Of a DNA stretch of 33,343 nucleotides, positions 8,147-17,487 are shown one piece after another. Source of the stretch: Conexibacter sp. (GTDB taxonomy: Bacteria; Actinomycetota; Thermoleophilia; Solirubrobacterales; Solirubrobacteraceae); assembly GCA_025964325.1 (NCBI GenBank), contig JAOPZA010000229.1, positions 1 through 33,343 of the forward strand, written 5' to 3'. The notes under the pieces are model-generated. The model did not search any database. It saw only the letters and a list, made by a program, of their open reading frames with translations, and was not told where the DNA came from. Positions within the stretch are counted from its first letter, which is position 1. Each line of letters starts with the position of its first letter. A program made the position numbers and the translations under genes.

Positions 8147-9163
8147 CTAGCTGCAGGAGCTGAGGTAGAGGAACGGCTTCGACGCCGGCGCCTCGACGTT
8201 GTCCTTCGTCAGCACCTTGAACGGCGTCGGCACGTACGCCTCGGTCGCGGCCGGGACGGGTCCCGACGTGCCCTGCTTCAGGTACGAGACCAGCGCGCGC
8301 ACGCCCTGCTGGCCCTCGAGGAACGGGCTCTGGGCGACGAGCGTGTCGATCGCGCCGCTCTTGAGCTGGCTGACCTCCTGCGGCGTGGCGTCGAACGCGA
8401 ACAGCTTCACCGAGCCCTGACGCTTCGCGGCCGCGATCGCGGAGGCGACGCCCGCGGCCTGCGGTCCGTTCGTCGCATAGAGCACGTTGAGCTCCGGGTG
8501 GGCACGCAGCAGGCCGGCGGCGATCGACGCCGATCTGGCCGTGCTGACGTTGGCGTACTGCACCGGCAGCACGGTGATGCCCGGATACTTCGCCTCGAGC
8601 ACCTTGATCAGCGCCGCATAGCGGTTGCCGTCGAGCGGATCGCCCGGATCCTGCGCGACGATGCCGAGCGTCCCGTGCGCGCCGAGTGCGCTGGCCATCC
8701 GCTGCGCGAGCGCCGCGCCGGCGGCGTTGATGTCCGCGTGGAAGGTTCTGTACGCAACCTTCTGCGAAAGCTCGCCGTCGGCGAGCGTGACCGGCGTGCC
8801 GGCCTTCATGATGCGCTGCACCGGCGCGACGAACGCGGTCGGCGAGAACGGGCTGATCATGATCCCGTCGGGCTTCGTGATGCTGACGGTGTTGAGCGCC
8901 GAGACCTCCTTCGCGGTGTCGACCGCGGCCGGTCCCTGCCAGTTGAGCTTCGCGCCCGAGCGCTTGGCCTCCTGTTCGGCGCCGCACTGCATCGAGACGT
9001 AGTAGGGGTCCGCCGCGTCGGCGACGACCGCCGCGATCGAGTAGCTCTTCGATCCGCCACTCGACGACGAGCTCGAACCGCAGCCCGTGATCGCGACGGC
9101 GGTGAGCGCGGCGATCCCCGCCAGGCCCGTGAGTCGCTGCGCTCCGCGTGTTCTCATCCTCAT
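8147..9163 (-). CDS. Sugar ABC transporter substrate-binding lipoprotein (RbsB/FrcB type)
   Basis: A 338-residue protein with a bacterial lipoprotein signal: basic start MRMRTRG, hydrophobic core, lipobox ITGC with Cys28, then a Ser/Gly-rich tether. The mature part is a two-lobed periplasmic-binding-protein fold of the ribose/fructose family (YSIAAVVADAADPYYVSM, PDGIMISPFSPTAF, ALFAFDATP-type hinge strands). It captures the substrate outside the membrane and delivers it to the permease encoded 28 bp upstream. The ATG at 9163 has AGGAG upstream. The gene is the third of the operon ATPase, permease, binding protein, glycosidase. The ligand could be an intact glycoside or oligosaccharide, because a hydrolase without signal peptide follows; this is inferred from context. 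Confidence 0.9.
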   Translation of the reverse strand: MRMRTRGAQRLTGLAGIAALTAVAITGCGSSSSSSGGSKSYSIAAVVADAADPYYVSMQCGAEQEAKRSGAKLNWQGPAAVDTAKEVSALNTVSITKPDGIMISPFSPTAFVAPVQRIMKAGTPVTLADGELSQKVAYRTFHADINAAGAALAQRMASALGAHGTLGIVAQDPGDPLDGNRYAALIKVLEAKYPGITVLPVQYANVSTARSASIAAGLLRAHPELNVLYATNGPQAAGVASAIAAAKRQGSVKLFAFDATPQEVSQLKSGAIDTLVAQSPFLEGQQGVRALVSYLKQGTSGPVPAATEAYVPTPFKVLTKDNVEAPASKPFLYLSSCS

Positions 9164-9191
9164 GCCTCTCTCCTGTCTCCGAGTGCCATCG

Positions 9192-10242
9192 TCACGATCT
9201 GAGCCGGGCGCGCACGCGACCCGGTCGTCCGCTGCGCTGCCGCCGCTGCTGGTCGAGGTGGACGGCGGCGATCAGCACGACGCCGGTGGCGATCAGCTGG
9301 AAGAACGGGGAGAGCCCGACGACCACCAGCCCGTCCTGGAGGATCACGGCGAGCAGCGCACCGAAGAGCGCACCCAGCAGCGGCACGCGTCCGCCCCACA
9401 GGCTCGCGCCGCCGATCACGGCCGCGCCGATCGAGGCGAGCGCGTCGGTCTGGTGGCCGCTGACGTTCGTCGTCCCGAAGCGGCTGATGTCGATGAAGCC
9501 GGCAACCCCGACGAGCGCGCCGGTGAGCAGGAACAGCACGATCAGCAGCCGATCGACGCGCAGCCCGGAGCGCACGGCGCTCTCGCGCGAGGAGCCGAGC
9601 GCCAGGATCCGCACCCCGGAGCGCGTGAACCTGAGCACCAGCCAGGCGACCCCGAACAGCGCGAGCGCGACGAGCGCCGGGAGCGGGACGCCGAGCACGA
9701 CGCGACTGCCGAAGGCGCTCTGCAGCTGCAGGGGGAAGCCGGCGAGGTCGCTGCCGTTGGTGATCAGGTCGGCGGCGCCGGTCGCGATCCCCAGCGTGCC
9801 GAGCGTCGCCACGAGCGAGTTGACGCCGAGCTTCGTCACGACGATGCCGTTGACGGCGCCCATCCCCGCGCCGCAGGCGACGCAGGTGAGCGCGCCGAGG
9901 AGGATCGCCGGCAGCGTCCCGGCGCTGCCGAGCGCGAGCATGACCTTGCCGCCGATGACCGAGGACAGCACGACGTTCGCGCCCTGCGAGATGTCGAACT
10001 CGCCCGCACCGAGCAGCAGCGCGACGCCGGTCGTCAGCAGCAGCGCCTCGGCCGAGTCGACGGCGAGGTTCTGGAAGCTTCCCAGCGTCCAGAAGACGTT
10101 GTTCGGCGAGAGCAGGCCGAAGATCAGGATCAGGGCGACGTCGATCAGCGCGATCCAGAAGGCGGGGTGTCCCGCGACGCGCTGGAGCACCGCGCGCCGC
10201 TCGCCCCGCTCGGGCGCCGCAGGTCGTGAGCTGACCGCGTGC

Positions 10243-10250
<8 letters not shown>
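9192..10250 (-). CDS. Sugar ABC transporter permease (RbsC/FrcC family)
   Basis: A 352-residue, strongly hydrophobic protein with about ten membrane segments and the typical RbsC-family stretches: GAGEFDISQGANV near the second periplasmic loop, GAVNGIVVTKLGVNSLVATLG, and GGASLWGGRVPLLGALFGA towards the end. The N-terminal 35 residues are cytoplasmic and polar. It forms the membrane channel of the importer, presumably as a homodimer. Its start overlaps the end of the ATPase gene by 8 bp, so the two are probably translationally coupled. A divergent regulator gene and the LacI operator lie upstream of the operon. Confidence 0.92.
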
Positions 10251-11034
<784 letters not shown>

Positions 11035-11089
11035 GGATCCTCTTCCCTCGGTGGCTGACGCCCGCGGAGCGGCGACCGCGCCACGGTTC

Positions 11090-11105
11090 GTGTAACCGAT
11101 TCCAC
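11090..11105. promoter_or_regulatory. LacI-family operator between the ABC operon and lacI
   Basis: The 14-mer TGTAACCGATTCCA at 11091-11104 fits the common LacI-family operator pattern TGNAANCGNTTNCA at every defined position, including the central CG, and one more complementary pair (G11090/C11105) extends it. It lies 56 bp upstream of the ATPase start and 56 bp upstream of lacI, ideal for joint repression. A CGGTT/AACCG dyad overlaps it on the left. Confidence 0.75.
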
Positions 11106-11160
11106 AAAACCGAACGTCCGGCATCGGCGCGCTTTCCAATGACCTGACGGAGTTCCTGGC

Positions 11161-12234
11161 ATGATTGTTTATGAGATGCCGAAGGAATCCGACACCGCGC
11201 TGCCAGATCTGATGGAACCGATCTCACGGAAGCCGCGTCTGCGCGACGTGGCAGCCGCGGCCGGCGTGTCGGTCGCGACGGCCTCCCGCGTGTTCTCGAA
11301 CAGCCCCAACGTCTCCCCCGCGGCGGTCGGCGCGGTGCTGGCGGCGAGCGAGCGGCTCAACTACCGGCTCGACCCGATCGCGCGAGCGCTGCGGACGCAG
11401 GTGACGGGAACGGTCGGGATGCTCGTGCCCGACATCTCGAACCCATTCTTCGCCGAGCTGATCGAAGCGGTCGCGCGCGTGCTCGAGCGCGCCAACCTCG
11501 ACCTCCTGCTGGCCGACTCGCGCGGCTCGCTGGAACGCGAGGCGCGCTGGCTGGTGACGCTCGGCGAGCGCAAGGTCGACGGACTGCTCGTCGTCCCCTC
11601 ACACCATCACCAGAGCCTCGAGCCGCTGCGGCGGGCGTCCGCAGCGGTCCCGGTCGTCCAGCTCGACCGCCAGGTCGACGACCTCCCCGCGGACTTCGTC
11701 GGCGTCGACAACATCGCCGGGCTGCGGATGGTGCTCGACCACCTCCTCGACCAGGGCGTGCGGCGTGTCGCGATGATCTCCGGCGTCTTCACGACGTCGA
11801 CCGGCCGTGGTCGTCTCGCCGCGTTTCGCACGATGCTCGAGCAGCGCCCGGCGCTCGAGGCGGGCGAGCCGCTGCTCGGCGACTTCTCGGTCGCGTTCGG
11901 CCGCTCGGCGGCCCGCGCTCTCGTCGCGGGCGGCCAGCTCCCGGAAGCGGCCGTGTGCGGATCCGACATCATCGCGCTCGGCGTGATGGCCGAGCTCAGG
12001 ACGCTCGGCCTTCACGTCCCGCGCGACGTGCTGGTCACCGGTTTCGACGGCATCCCGATGACCGAGCTGACCGATCCGCCGCTGACCACGGTCCGCCAGC
12101 CGTTCGCCGGCATCGCCGCCGAGGCCGCGCGGCTGCTGCAGCTGCGCATCGGGGGAGACGACGGGCCGCCGCAGCGCAGCGAGATCGTCCCCGAGCTCGT
12201 CGCGCGCGCCTCCTCGCACCGGGAGTCCCCATGA
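11161..12234 (+). CDS. LacI-family transcriptional repressor of the sugar regulon
   Basis: A 357-residue regulator. The N-terminal DNA-binding domain spans about residues 26-75: RLRDVAAAAGVSVATASRV, then the hinge-helix region NYRLDPIARALRT. The rest is a periplasmic-binding-protein-like effector domain (VGMLVPDISNPFFAELIEAV, DGLLVVPSHH, VCGSDIIALGVMAEL, VTGFDGIPMTELTDPPLTTV). The ATG at 11161 has GGAG 8 nt upstream; later ATGs at 11176 and 11212 would also keep the HTH. The gene ends in an ATGA overlap with the kinase gene, so both are translated from one message. It probably binds the operator at 11091-11104 and is released by the imported sugar or its phosphate. Confidence 0.93.
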   Translation: MIVYEMPKESDTALPDLMEPISRKPRLRDVAAAAGVSVATASRVFSNSPNVSPAAVGAVLAASERLNYRLDPIARALRTQVTGTVGMLVPDISNPFFAELIEAVARVLERANLDLLLADSRGSLEREARWLVTLGERKVDGLLVVPSHHHQSLEPLRRASAAVPVVQLDRQVDDLPADFVGVDNIAGLRMVLDHLLDQGVRRVAMISGVFTTSTGRGRLAAFRTMLEQRPALEAGEPLLGDFSVAFGRSAARALVAGGQLPEAAVCGSDIIALGVMAELRTLGLHVPRDVLVTGFDGIPMTELTDPPLTTVRQPFAGIAAEAARLLQLRIGGDDGPPQRSEIVPELVARASSHRESP

Positions 12235-13139
12235 CGCGCATGGTCGCGGTCGTCGGCAGCCTGAACCTGGACCTCACGATCGACGTCGACCACCTGCCGT
12301 CACCCGGCGAGACGGTCCTCGGGAGCGGATCGCGCAGCGGCTACGGCGGGAAGGGTGCCAACCAGGCCGCTGCCGCGGCAGCGCTCGGGAGTCAGGTCGC
12401 GATGGTCGGTCGCGTCGGCGACGACGCGGTCGGCGAGGAGCTGGTCGCGGACCTCCGCCACCGTGGCATCGACGTCGCCCACCTGCTCCGAACGCCCGGC
12501 GTCCGGAGCGGGAGCGCCACGATCGCCGTCGACGCGACGCGCGGCGAGAACCTGATCCTCGTCGACCCGGGCGCCAACGGCGCCGTGACGGCCGCGGACG
12601 TGCGCGTGCAGCCGGTGCGCGAGGCGGCTGTCGTCGTCGCACAGCTCGAGATCCCGCTGCCCGCGGTCACGGCCGCGGCCGCGCATGCGCGGGGCCTCGT
12701 CCTGCTCAATCCCGCGCCCGCGCGCGAGCTGCCGCGCGACCTCGTCGCACGCGTCGACGTGCTCGTGCCCAACCAGTCGGAGCTGGCGCTGCTGACGGCC
12801 GCTCCGACGCCGGCGACGGTGGAGGAGACCGCGACCCTCGTGCGCGGCCTCGGCTTCCGAGGCGCGATCGTCGTGACGCTCGGCGCCGCCGGCGCGCTCG
12901 TCTACGAGCCTGCCGGCGACGCGGTCCTCCACGTCCCGGCTCCGACGGTGCGCGTCGTCGACACGACGGGAGCGGGCGATTGCTTCTGCGGCGCCCTCGC
13001 CGTCGCGCTGGCCGCCGGCGAACGCCTCTCCGACGCGGCACGCACGGCCGTGATCGCCGCCTCGCTCTCCACCCGCGCGCACGGCGCTCGCGATCGCCTG
13101 CCGAGCGCCGCCGAGGTTCAGCAGCTCGCGACGGCTTGA
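12231..13139 (+). CDS. rbsK: Ribokinase-type PfkB sugar kinase
   Basis: A 302-residue PfkB-family kinase that closely follows ribokinase: MVAVVGSLNLDLTIDVDHLPSPGET at the N-terminus, the sugar-contacting GGKGANQ at 39-45, NPAPA, VPNQSE, and the anion-hole and catalytic motif DTTGAGD with the base Asp250. It transfers phosphate from ATP to the hydroxymethyl group of a furanose such as ribose. The start ATG overlaps the lacI stop (ATGA). In this regulon it should phosphorylate a sugar released from the imported substrate by the glycosidase, or imported directly. Close relatives that act on deoxyribose, ribose or nucleosides cannot be told apart by sequence reading, so the symbol reflects the family. 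Confidence 0.85.
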   Translation: MTRMVAVVGSLNLDLTIDVDHLPSPGETVLGSGSRSGYGGKGANQAAAAAALGSQVAMVGRVGDDAVGEELVADLRHRGIDVAHLLRTPGVRSGSATIAVDATRGENLILVDPGANGAVTAADVRVQPVREAAVVVAQLEIPLPAVTAAAAHARGLVLLNPAPARELPRDLVARVDVLVPNQSELALLTAAPTPATVEETATLVRGLGFRGAIVVTLGAAGALVYEPAGDAVLHVPAPTVRVVDTTGAGDCFCGALAVALAAGERLSDAARTAVIAASLSTRAHGARDRLPSAAEVQQLATA

Positions 13140-13147
13140 CGTAGCGA

Positions 13148-13194
13148 GGTCACATCCGCGATCCCGATCTGTCGATCGCGGACGTTCCGTGACC
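13148..13194 (+). terminator. Nested inverted repeat after the kinase gene
   Basis: Nine nucleotides after the kinase stop begins a double dyad: GGTCAC (13148-13153) pairs with GTGACC (13189-13194), enclosing TCCGCGATC (13155-13163) and GATCGCGGA (13174-13182) around a 10-nt loop. Both arms are perfect. It is well placed to end the lacI-kinase transcript; there is no T-tract. It also lies upstream of the VOC gene, so a role in that gene's control is an alternative. Confidence 0.5.
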
Positions 13195-13255
13195 GCAATT
13201 GCCGCTAGCGTCGCGCTGGACATCGACCGTACGAACCTCCTAGAAAGGACGCCTC

Positions 13256-13627
13256 GTGGACTGGAAGCTCGAGCTCGTGCCGATCCCCGTCTCCGACGTG
13301 GACCGGGCAAAGGCCTTCTACAGCGAGCAGGTCGGCTTCAGCGCCGACCACGACCACACGGTCAGCGACGAGATCCGCTTCGTCCAGCTGACGCCTCCCG
13401 GGTCCGCCTGCTCGATCTCGCTCGGGAAGGGGCTCGTCGACACGCCGCCGGGCTCGGTGCAAGGCCTCCAGCTCGTGGTGGCGGACGTCGAGGCCGCGCG
13501 CGCGGAGCTCGCCGTGCGGGGCGTGGACGTCAGCGACGTCCAGCACTTCCCCTGGGGGTCGTTCGTCTTCTTCTCGGATCCGGACGGCAACGGCTGGGCG
13601 GTGCAACAGCTGCCGGCGCGCGACTAG
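13256..13627 (+). CDS. VOC (glyoxalase/bleomycin-resistance) family protein
   Basis: A 123-residue single vicinal-oxygen-chelate domain made of two beta-alpha-beta-beta-beta repeats: LVPIPVSDVDRAKAFYSEQVGF opens the first and GLQLVVADVEAARAEL the second, and the end FVFFSDPDGNGWAVQQLP is the standard closing strand. The start is GTG with AAAGGA upstream. Enzymes of this fold include glyoxalases, extradiol dioxygenases and resistance proteins; this short cytoplasmic form is of unassigned function. It stands alone between the sugar regulon and the convergent pucR-like gene. The stop codon lies inside the first arm of a hairpin. Confidence 0.88.
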   Translation: MDWKLELVPIPVSDVDRAKAFYSEQVGFSADHDHTVSDEIRFVQLTPPGSACSISLGKGLVDTPPGSVQGLQLVVADVEAARAELAVRGVDVSDVQHFPWGSFVFFSDPDGNGWAVQQLPARD

Positions 13628-13659
13628 TGCTGTGACCGTTGCCTGACACGGCACTAGTC
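13622..13659. terminator. Long bidirectional hairpin between convergent genes
   Basis: GACTAGTGC-t-GTG (13622-13634) pairs with CAC-g-GCACTAGTC (13647-13659): 13 consecutive pairs, one of them a G-U type, around a 12-nt loop. The VOC stop codon TAG is inside the left arm. It lies between convergent genes and most likely ends transcription in one or both directions. The high symmetry could also mark a small repeat unit. Confidence 0.55.
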
Positions 13660-13720
13660 ACCGAACTTCGGAATCGGACACGAGCTCGAGGTCGAATCAC
13701 GCGCCTGTGGGCGGTGCGCG

Positions 13721-15286
13721 TCACTCCGCTTCGCGCGAGCTCGCGGCGCGGTCGACGAGCGTCGCGAGATAGAGGTTCGCGATCGTCGCGGGCTCGGCGA
13801 GCGAACGGCCCAGCTCGCGCTCGATGCGCGAGAGCCGGTAGCGCACGGAGTTCGGATGGAGGTTCAGCGCGGCAGCGGTCCGTGGCACGTCGAGCTGGTG
13901 CGCGAGATAGGCAGCGAGCGTCTCGCGCAGCGGGGCGCCGAGGCGCGCGTCCGCGAGCGCGTCGCGGCGCCGGCCCAACAGCACCGGCTCGGCTTCGCAG
14001 ACGACGCTCGTCGCGAGGTCGAAGGCGTCGTGGCTGAGCACGCGCGGCGCGGGCGTGGACGCTTCGGAGGCGGCGAGCTGCTCGACCGCGAAGCGCGCGT
14101 CGAGGTAGCTGCGCGGGAGGCCATCGAGGGTCGCCGCCGCGCGGCCGATCCCGACGTCGAGCAGGACCTGCGCGGCGGCGAGGTCGGCGAGCGACGCCTC
14201 GAGCGCCGGCGTCGCCGGTGCGGGGACGACGAGCACGACATCGTGCTGGTGGTGGGCGATCAGGAACGGGACGGCGGCGAGCGTGAGCTGCTCCTCGATC
14301 TCTCCGTGCGCGCGGCCCAGCTGCTGCGAGCGCTCCTCGCGCGGCTGTCGCGGCGCGGGCCGCAGTCGCAGCACCGCGACGTTCAGCGGCTCGTCCACTC
14401 CGAGGCCGAGCGCCGCAGCGCGATGCCCGAGCTGCTGCCGGTCTCCGGCGGGGCGCCATCCGAGCAGCGCCTGCGCCAGCTCGGCGCGCACCGCGCGCGC
14501 CTCCGCCGGCCGTGGCGGCCGCGCGCGGTGGATCAGCCGCACGAGCCGCTCGGCGCTCGCCAGCGCGCGGCGGGCGAGCTGGTCGGGCAGCGCGTCCGGG
14601 GCGCCGGCCACGACGAGCCAGCGGCGCGCGCCGACGCGGTCGCCGATCGGCGCGGTCACGTACCGCACACCGCGGAGGTGGTGCAGGCGCACGCCCCGGC
14701 CGCCGCGCAACGGCCCCCAGAGCGCGTGTGGGAGCGCGGCGTTCGGGGCGCCCTCGACCGCGCCGGTCTCGTCCGCCAGCAGCGCGGTGCCGCTGAGCAG
14801 CGAGCCGAGCCGGCGCAGCAGCTCGGCCTCCGGCTCGGGCGCCGCGAGCGCCTCCATCAGGTACGTCTGCATCGCGAGCGTCCGCTGTGCGGTCTGCAGC
14901 TCGTGCGGGCCGCTACGCTGCGCGATCGCCGCCAGCACGAGGCCGAACGGCGTGACGGCGGGGATCGCGACGAGCGGCAGCGACAGCAGTTCGCAGGTCT
15001 CGCGCACCGTGTCCGGCACGTCGGCGTGGACGAGCCCGACGGAGAAGCCGATCGCGGCGGCGCGCGCGTCGGCCGCGCGCTCGACGAGCAGCCGCTGGAC
15101 GTGCGCGCCGTGGCCGAGCGCGACGCCCGTCGTCAGCAGCATCCAGCCGGAGTCGAGCCAGGGGCGCGGGTCGGGCAGCTCGCAGACCTCCGCGCCGAGC
15201 AGCTCGACGCCGTCCGCGTTCTCGCAGCCGGCGATCGTGAGCAGGCCGAGCTCGCGCCGGGCGAGCAGCTCCGCGAGACGGATCAT
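13721..15286 (-). CDS. PucR-family transcriptional regulator
   Basis: A 521-residue regulator. The N-terminus (MIRLAELLARRELGLLTIAGCENADG, then LLTTGVALG) is the purine-catabolism-regulator (PucR) sensor domain. A central variable part follows, and the C-terminus has the PucR/CdaR helix-turn-helix: LAAYLAHQLDVPRTAAALNLHPNSVRYRLSRIE. These proteins commonly activate nitrogen-compound catabolic genes next door in response to a pathway intermediate. I start it at the ATG at 15286; the longer frame to 15487 would run across the divergent promoter into hyuA. It is divergent from hyuA-hyuB with 148 bp between, so it probably controls them. It converges on the VOC gene. Confidence 0.9.
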   Translation of the reverse strand: MIRLAELLARRELGLLTIAGCENADGVELLGAEVCELPDPRPWLDSGWMLLTTGVALGHGAHVQRLLVERAADARAAAIGFSVGLVHADVPDTVRETCELLSLPLVAIPAVTPFGLVLAAIAQRSGPHELQTAQRTLAMQTYLMEALAAPEPEAELLRRLGSLLSGTALLADETGAVEGAPNAALPHALWGPLRGGRGVRLHHLRGVRYVTAPIGDRVGARRWLVVAGAPDALPDQLARRALASAERLVRLIHRARPPRPAEARAVRAELAQALLGWRPAGDRQQLGHRAAALGLGVDEPLNVAVLRLRPAPRQPREERSQQLGRAHGEIEEQLTLAAVPFLIAHHQHDVVLVVPAPATPALEASLADLAAAQVLLDVGIGRAAATLDGLPRSYLDARFAVEQLAASEASTPAPRVLSHDAFDLATSVVCEAEPVLLGRRRDALADARLGAPLRETLAAYLAHQLDVPRTAAALNLHPNSVRYRLSRIERELGRSLAEPATIANLYLATLVDRAASSREAE

Positions 15287-15328
15287 CCGGTCAGTGTGGC
15301 GGATGTCCGCTGCCCCGATTGTGGAGAG

Positions 15329-15343
15329 CACGAATGGTTCGTG
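15329..15343. promoter_or_regulatory. Operator-like palindrome upstream of hyuA
   Basis: CACGAA-tgg-TTCGTG is a perfect 15-bp dyad in the 148-bp divergent region, 43 bp upstream of the pucR-like start and 91 bp upstream of hyuA. It is the only clear palindrome there and is a candidate binding site for the PucR protein. Confidence 0.45.
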
Positions 15344-15434
15344 TGCATCACCACGGCGCTCCGGATCAGAATGGGCGCCAGCGTCGCAGCGGGCGGTCGA
15401 GCCACCTCCCGCGGGATCGAAAGGATCGCAGCGG

Positions 15435-17486
15435 ATGAAAGCCGTGTCAGGAACCGTGGTCGCCGTCGATGTCGGAGGGACGTTCACCGACGTGTGCGTC
15501 CTGCACCACGAGAGCGGCGTGCTCGAGGTCGCGAAGGTCGCCTCGACGCCGGATCCGATCGACGGCGTGCTCGCCGCCGTCGCCCAGACGGGCGTCGAGC
15601 TGCGCGATGTCGCGCTCTTCTGTCACGGCACGACCGTCGCGACGAACGCGCTGATCACGCGCCGGCTGCCGTCGGCGGCGATGGTGACGACGCGCGGGTT
15701 CCGCGACGTGATCGAGATCCGTCGCGGCACCCGCGACGATCTGTGGGATGCCTACGCCGACAACGCCGCGCCGTACATCCGGCGGCGCGATCGGCTCGAG
15801 GTGCCCGAGCGCATCGACTACGCCGGCACGGTGGTCGAGGAGCTCGACGAGGACGCCGCGCGCGACGTCGCGCGGGTGCTGGGACGGCGGGGCGTCGAGG
15901 CGGTCGCCGTCTGCTTCGTCAACGCCTACGCGAACCCGGCGCACGAGCAGCGGATGGAGGAGATCCTGCGCGAGGCGCTGCCGGAGGTGGCGATCTCGAC
16001 CTCCAGCGGCGTGTTGCCCGAGCTGTTCGAGCACGAGCGCTTCAGCACGACCGTCGCGAACGCCGTCCTCTCGCCACTCGTCTCGGGCTACGTCTCCGAG
16101 CTCGAGCGCCGTCTGCAGGCCGACGGCTACCAGGGGGACCTGCTGATCCTGCACTCGGGCGGCGGCGTGATGACGCCCGAGGCGGTCGACAAGCTCGCCG
16201 TGCGGCTGGCGGCGTCGGGCATCGCCGCCGGCGCGGTCGCGTGCCGCTACACGGCCGAGCAGTGCGGCTACCCGAACGCGATCGGGCTCGACATGGGTGG
16301 CACGAGCACCGACATCTCGCTCGTCCACGACGGCGAGCTGCGCATGACGAACGAGTGGTACGTCGAGTACGGCTATCCGATCTGCTTCCCCTCGATCGAG
16401 GTGCTCACGATCGGCGCCGGCGGCGGCTCGCTCGCGACGATCGACGGCGCCGGCTCGTTGCGCAACGGACCGCAGTCGGCCGGCTCGACGCCGGGGCCCG
16501 CGTGCTACGGCGCCGGTGGGACGCAGCCGACCAACACCGACGCGAACCTCGTGCTCGGGCGGCTGGGCCGGCAGCTCGCCGGCGGCGGCATGACGCTGGA
16601 GCCGAGCGCGGCCGAACGGGCGATCCGCGACGAGGTCGCGGAGCCGCTCGGCCTCTCCGTCCCCGCGGCGGCGAGCGCGATCATCAAGGTCGCGAACGCG
16701 AACATGGCCGACGCAGTGCGACTGATCTCGCTCCAGCGGGGCTATGACCCGCGCGAGTTCGTGCTCGTCGTCTTCGGCGGCGCAGGCAGCTTGCACGGCG
16801 TCGAGCTCGCGCGCGAGCTGTCGATCCCGACCGTCGTCGTGCCGCCGCGACCGGGCGCCTGGTCGGCGCTGGGGTGCCTGATGGTCGACATTCGCCACGA
16901 CCTCTCGACGATGTTCCTGACGCGCGCCGACGCCGCCGATCCGGAGGCGCTGGAGGCCGCCTTCGCGGAGCTGGAGCGCGAGGGCCGGCGCCTGCTGGCG
17001 GCCGAGGGCGTGACCGACGATCGCGTCGTGCTCGAGCGCTCGATCGCGATGCGCTACCTCGGCCAGTGGCGTTCGATGCAGGTGACCGTCGAGGCGCCCG
17101 TCGCGGACCTCTCCGCCGCGACCGAGGCGTTCCACCGCGAGCACGAGCGCGAGTTCTCCTACCGACGCGATGACGCCCCGGTCGAGCTCTACCGGCTGCA
17201 GCTGCGGGCGATCGGTCGGACGGACGACGTGCGCATGCCGCGGCAGGAGCCCCAGCCCGGCGCCGCGCTGCCGCGACCGACCGCGACGCGCCCCGTCTGG
17301 TTCGACGGCTACGACGCGCCGCAGGAGACGCCGGTGTACGAGCGCGCAGCACTGCCGGCGGGCGTGCAGTTCGTCGGACCCGCGGTGATCGATCAGCTCG
17401 ACACGACGACGCTCGTCCCGCCCGGGGTGCTGGTCGAGACCGACGAGTGGCTGAACCTGCGGATGCACATCACCGAGGGGAGCTGA
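15435..17486 (+). CDS. Hydantoinase/oxoprolinase family subunit A (HyuA-like)
   Basis: A 683-residue member of the ATP-dependent hydantoinase/5-oxoprolinase/acetone-carboxylase superfamily. Two actin-like ATPase motifs are seen: VAVDVGGTFTDVCVL near the start, and IGLDMGGTSTDISLV around residue 285. CHGTTVATNAL, GAGGGSLATID and the GPACYGAGG loop, all typical of HyuA, are present. The subunit uses ATP to activate a lactam, cyclic imide or ketone by phosphorylation, working with HyuB. The ATG has AAAGGA about 9 nt upstream. The hyuB start follows the stop by one base. The PucR neighbour hints at a nitrogenous cyclic substrate such as a hydantoin or an oxoproline, but acetophenone/acetone-type carboxylation is not excluded. 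Confidence 0.88.
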   Translation: MKAVSGTVVAVDVGGTFTDVCVLHHESGVLEVAKVASTPDPIDGVLAAVAQTGVELRDVALFCHGTTVATNALITRRLPSAAMVTTRGFRDVIEIRRGTRDDLWDAYADNAAPYIRRRDRLEVPERIDYAGTVVEELDEDAARDVARVLGRRGVEAVAVCFVNAYANPAHEQRMEEILREALPEVAISTSSGVLPELFEHERFSTTVANAVLSPLVSGYVSELERRLQADGYQGDLLILHSGGGVMTPEAVDKLAVRLAASGIAAGAVACRYTAEQCGYPNAIGLDMGGTSTDISLVHDGELRMTNEWYVEYGYPICFPSIEVLTIGAGGGSLATIDGAGSLRNGPQSAGSTPGPACYGAGGTQPTNTDANLVLGRLGRQLAGGGMTLEPSAAERAIRDEVAEPLGLSVPAAASAIIKVANANMADAVRLISLQRGYDPREFVLVVFGGAGSLHGVELARELSIPTVVVPPRPGAWSALGCLMVDIRHDLSTMFLTRADAADPEALEAAFAELEREGRRLLAAEGVTDDRVVLERSIAMRYLGQWRSMQVTVEAPVADLSAATEAFHREHEREFSYRRDDAPVELYRLQLRAIGRTDDVRMPRQEPQPGAALPRPTATRPVWFDGYDAPQETPVYERAALPAGVQFVGPAVIDQLDTTTLVPPGVLVETDEWLNLRMHITEGS

Positions 17487-17487
17487 G

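Noticed and set aside
13856-16747. Very long plus-strand open frame across the pucR-like gene into hyuA
   Set aside because: The product is low-complexity Arg/Ala/Glu sequence, antisense to the PucR coding region; a shadow frame.
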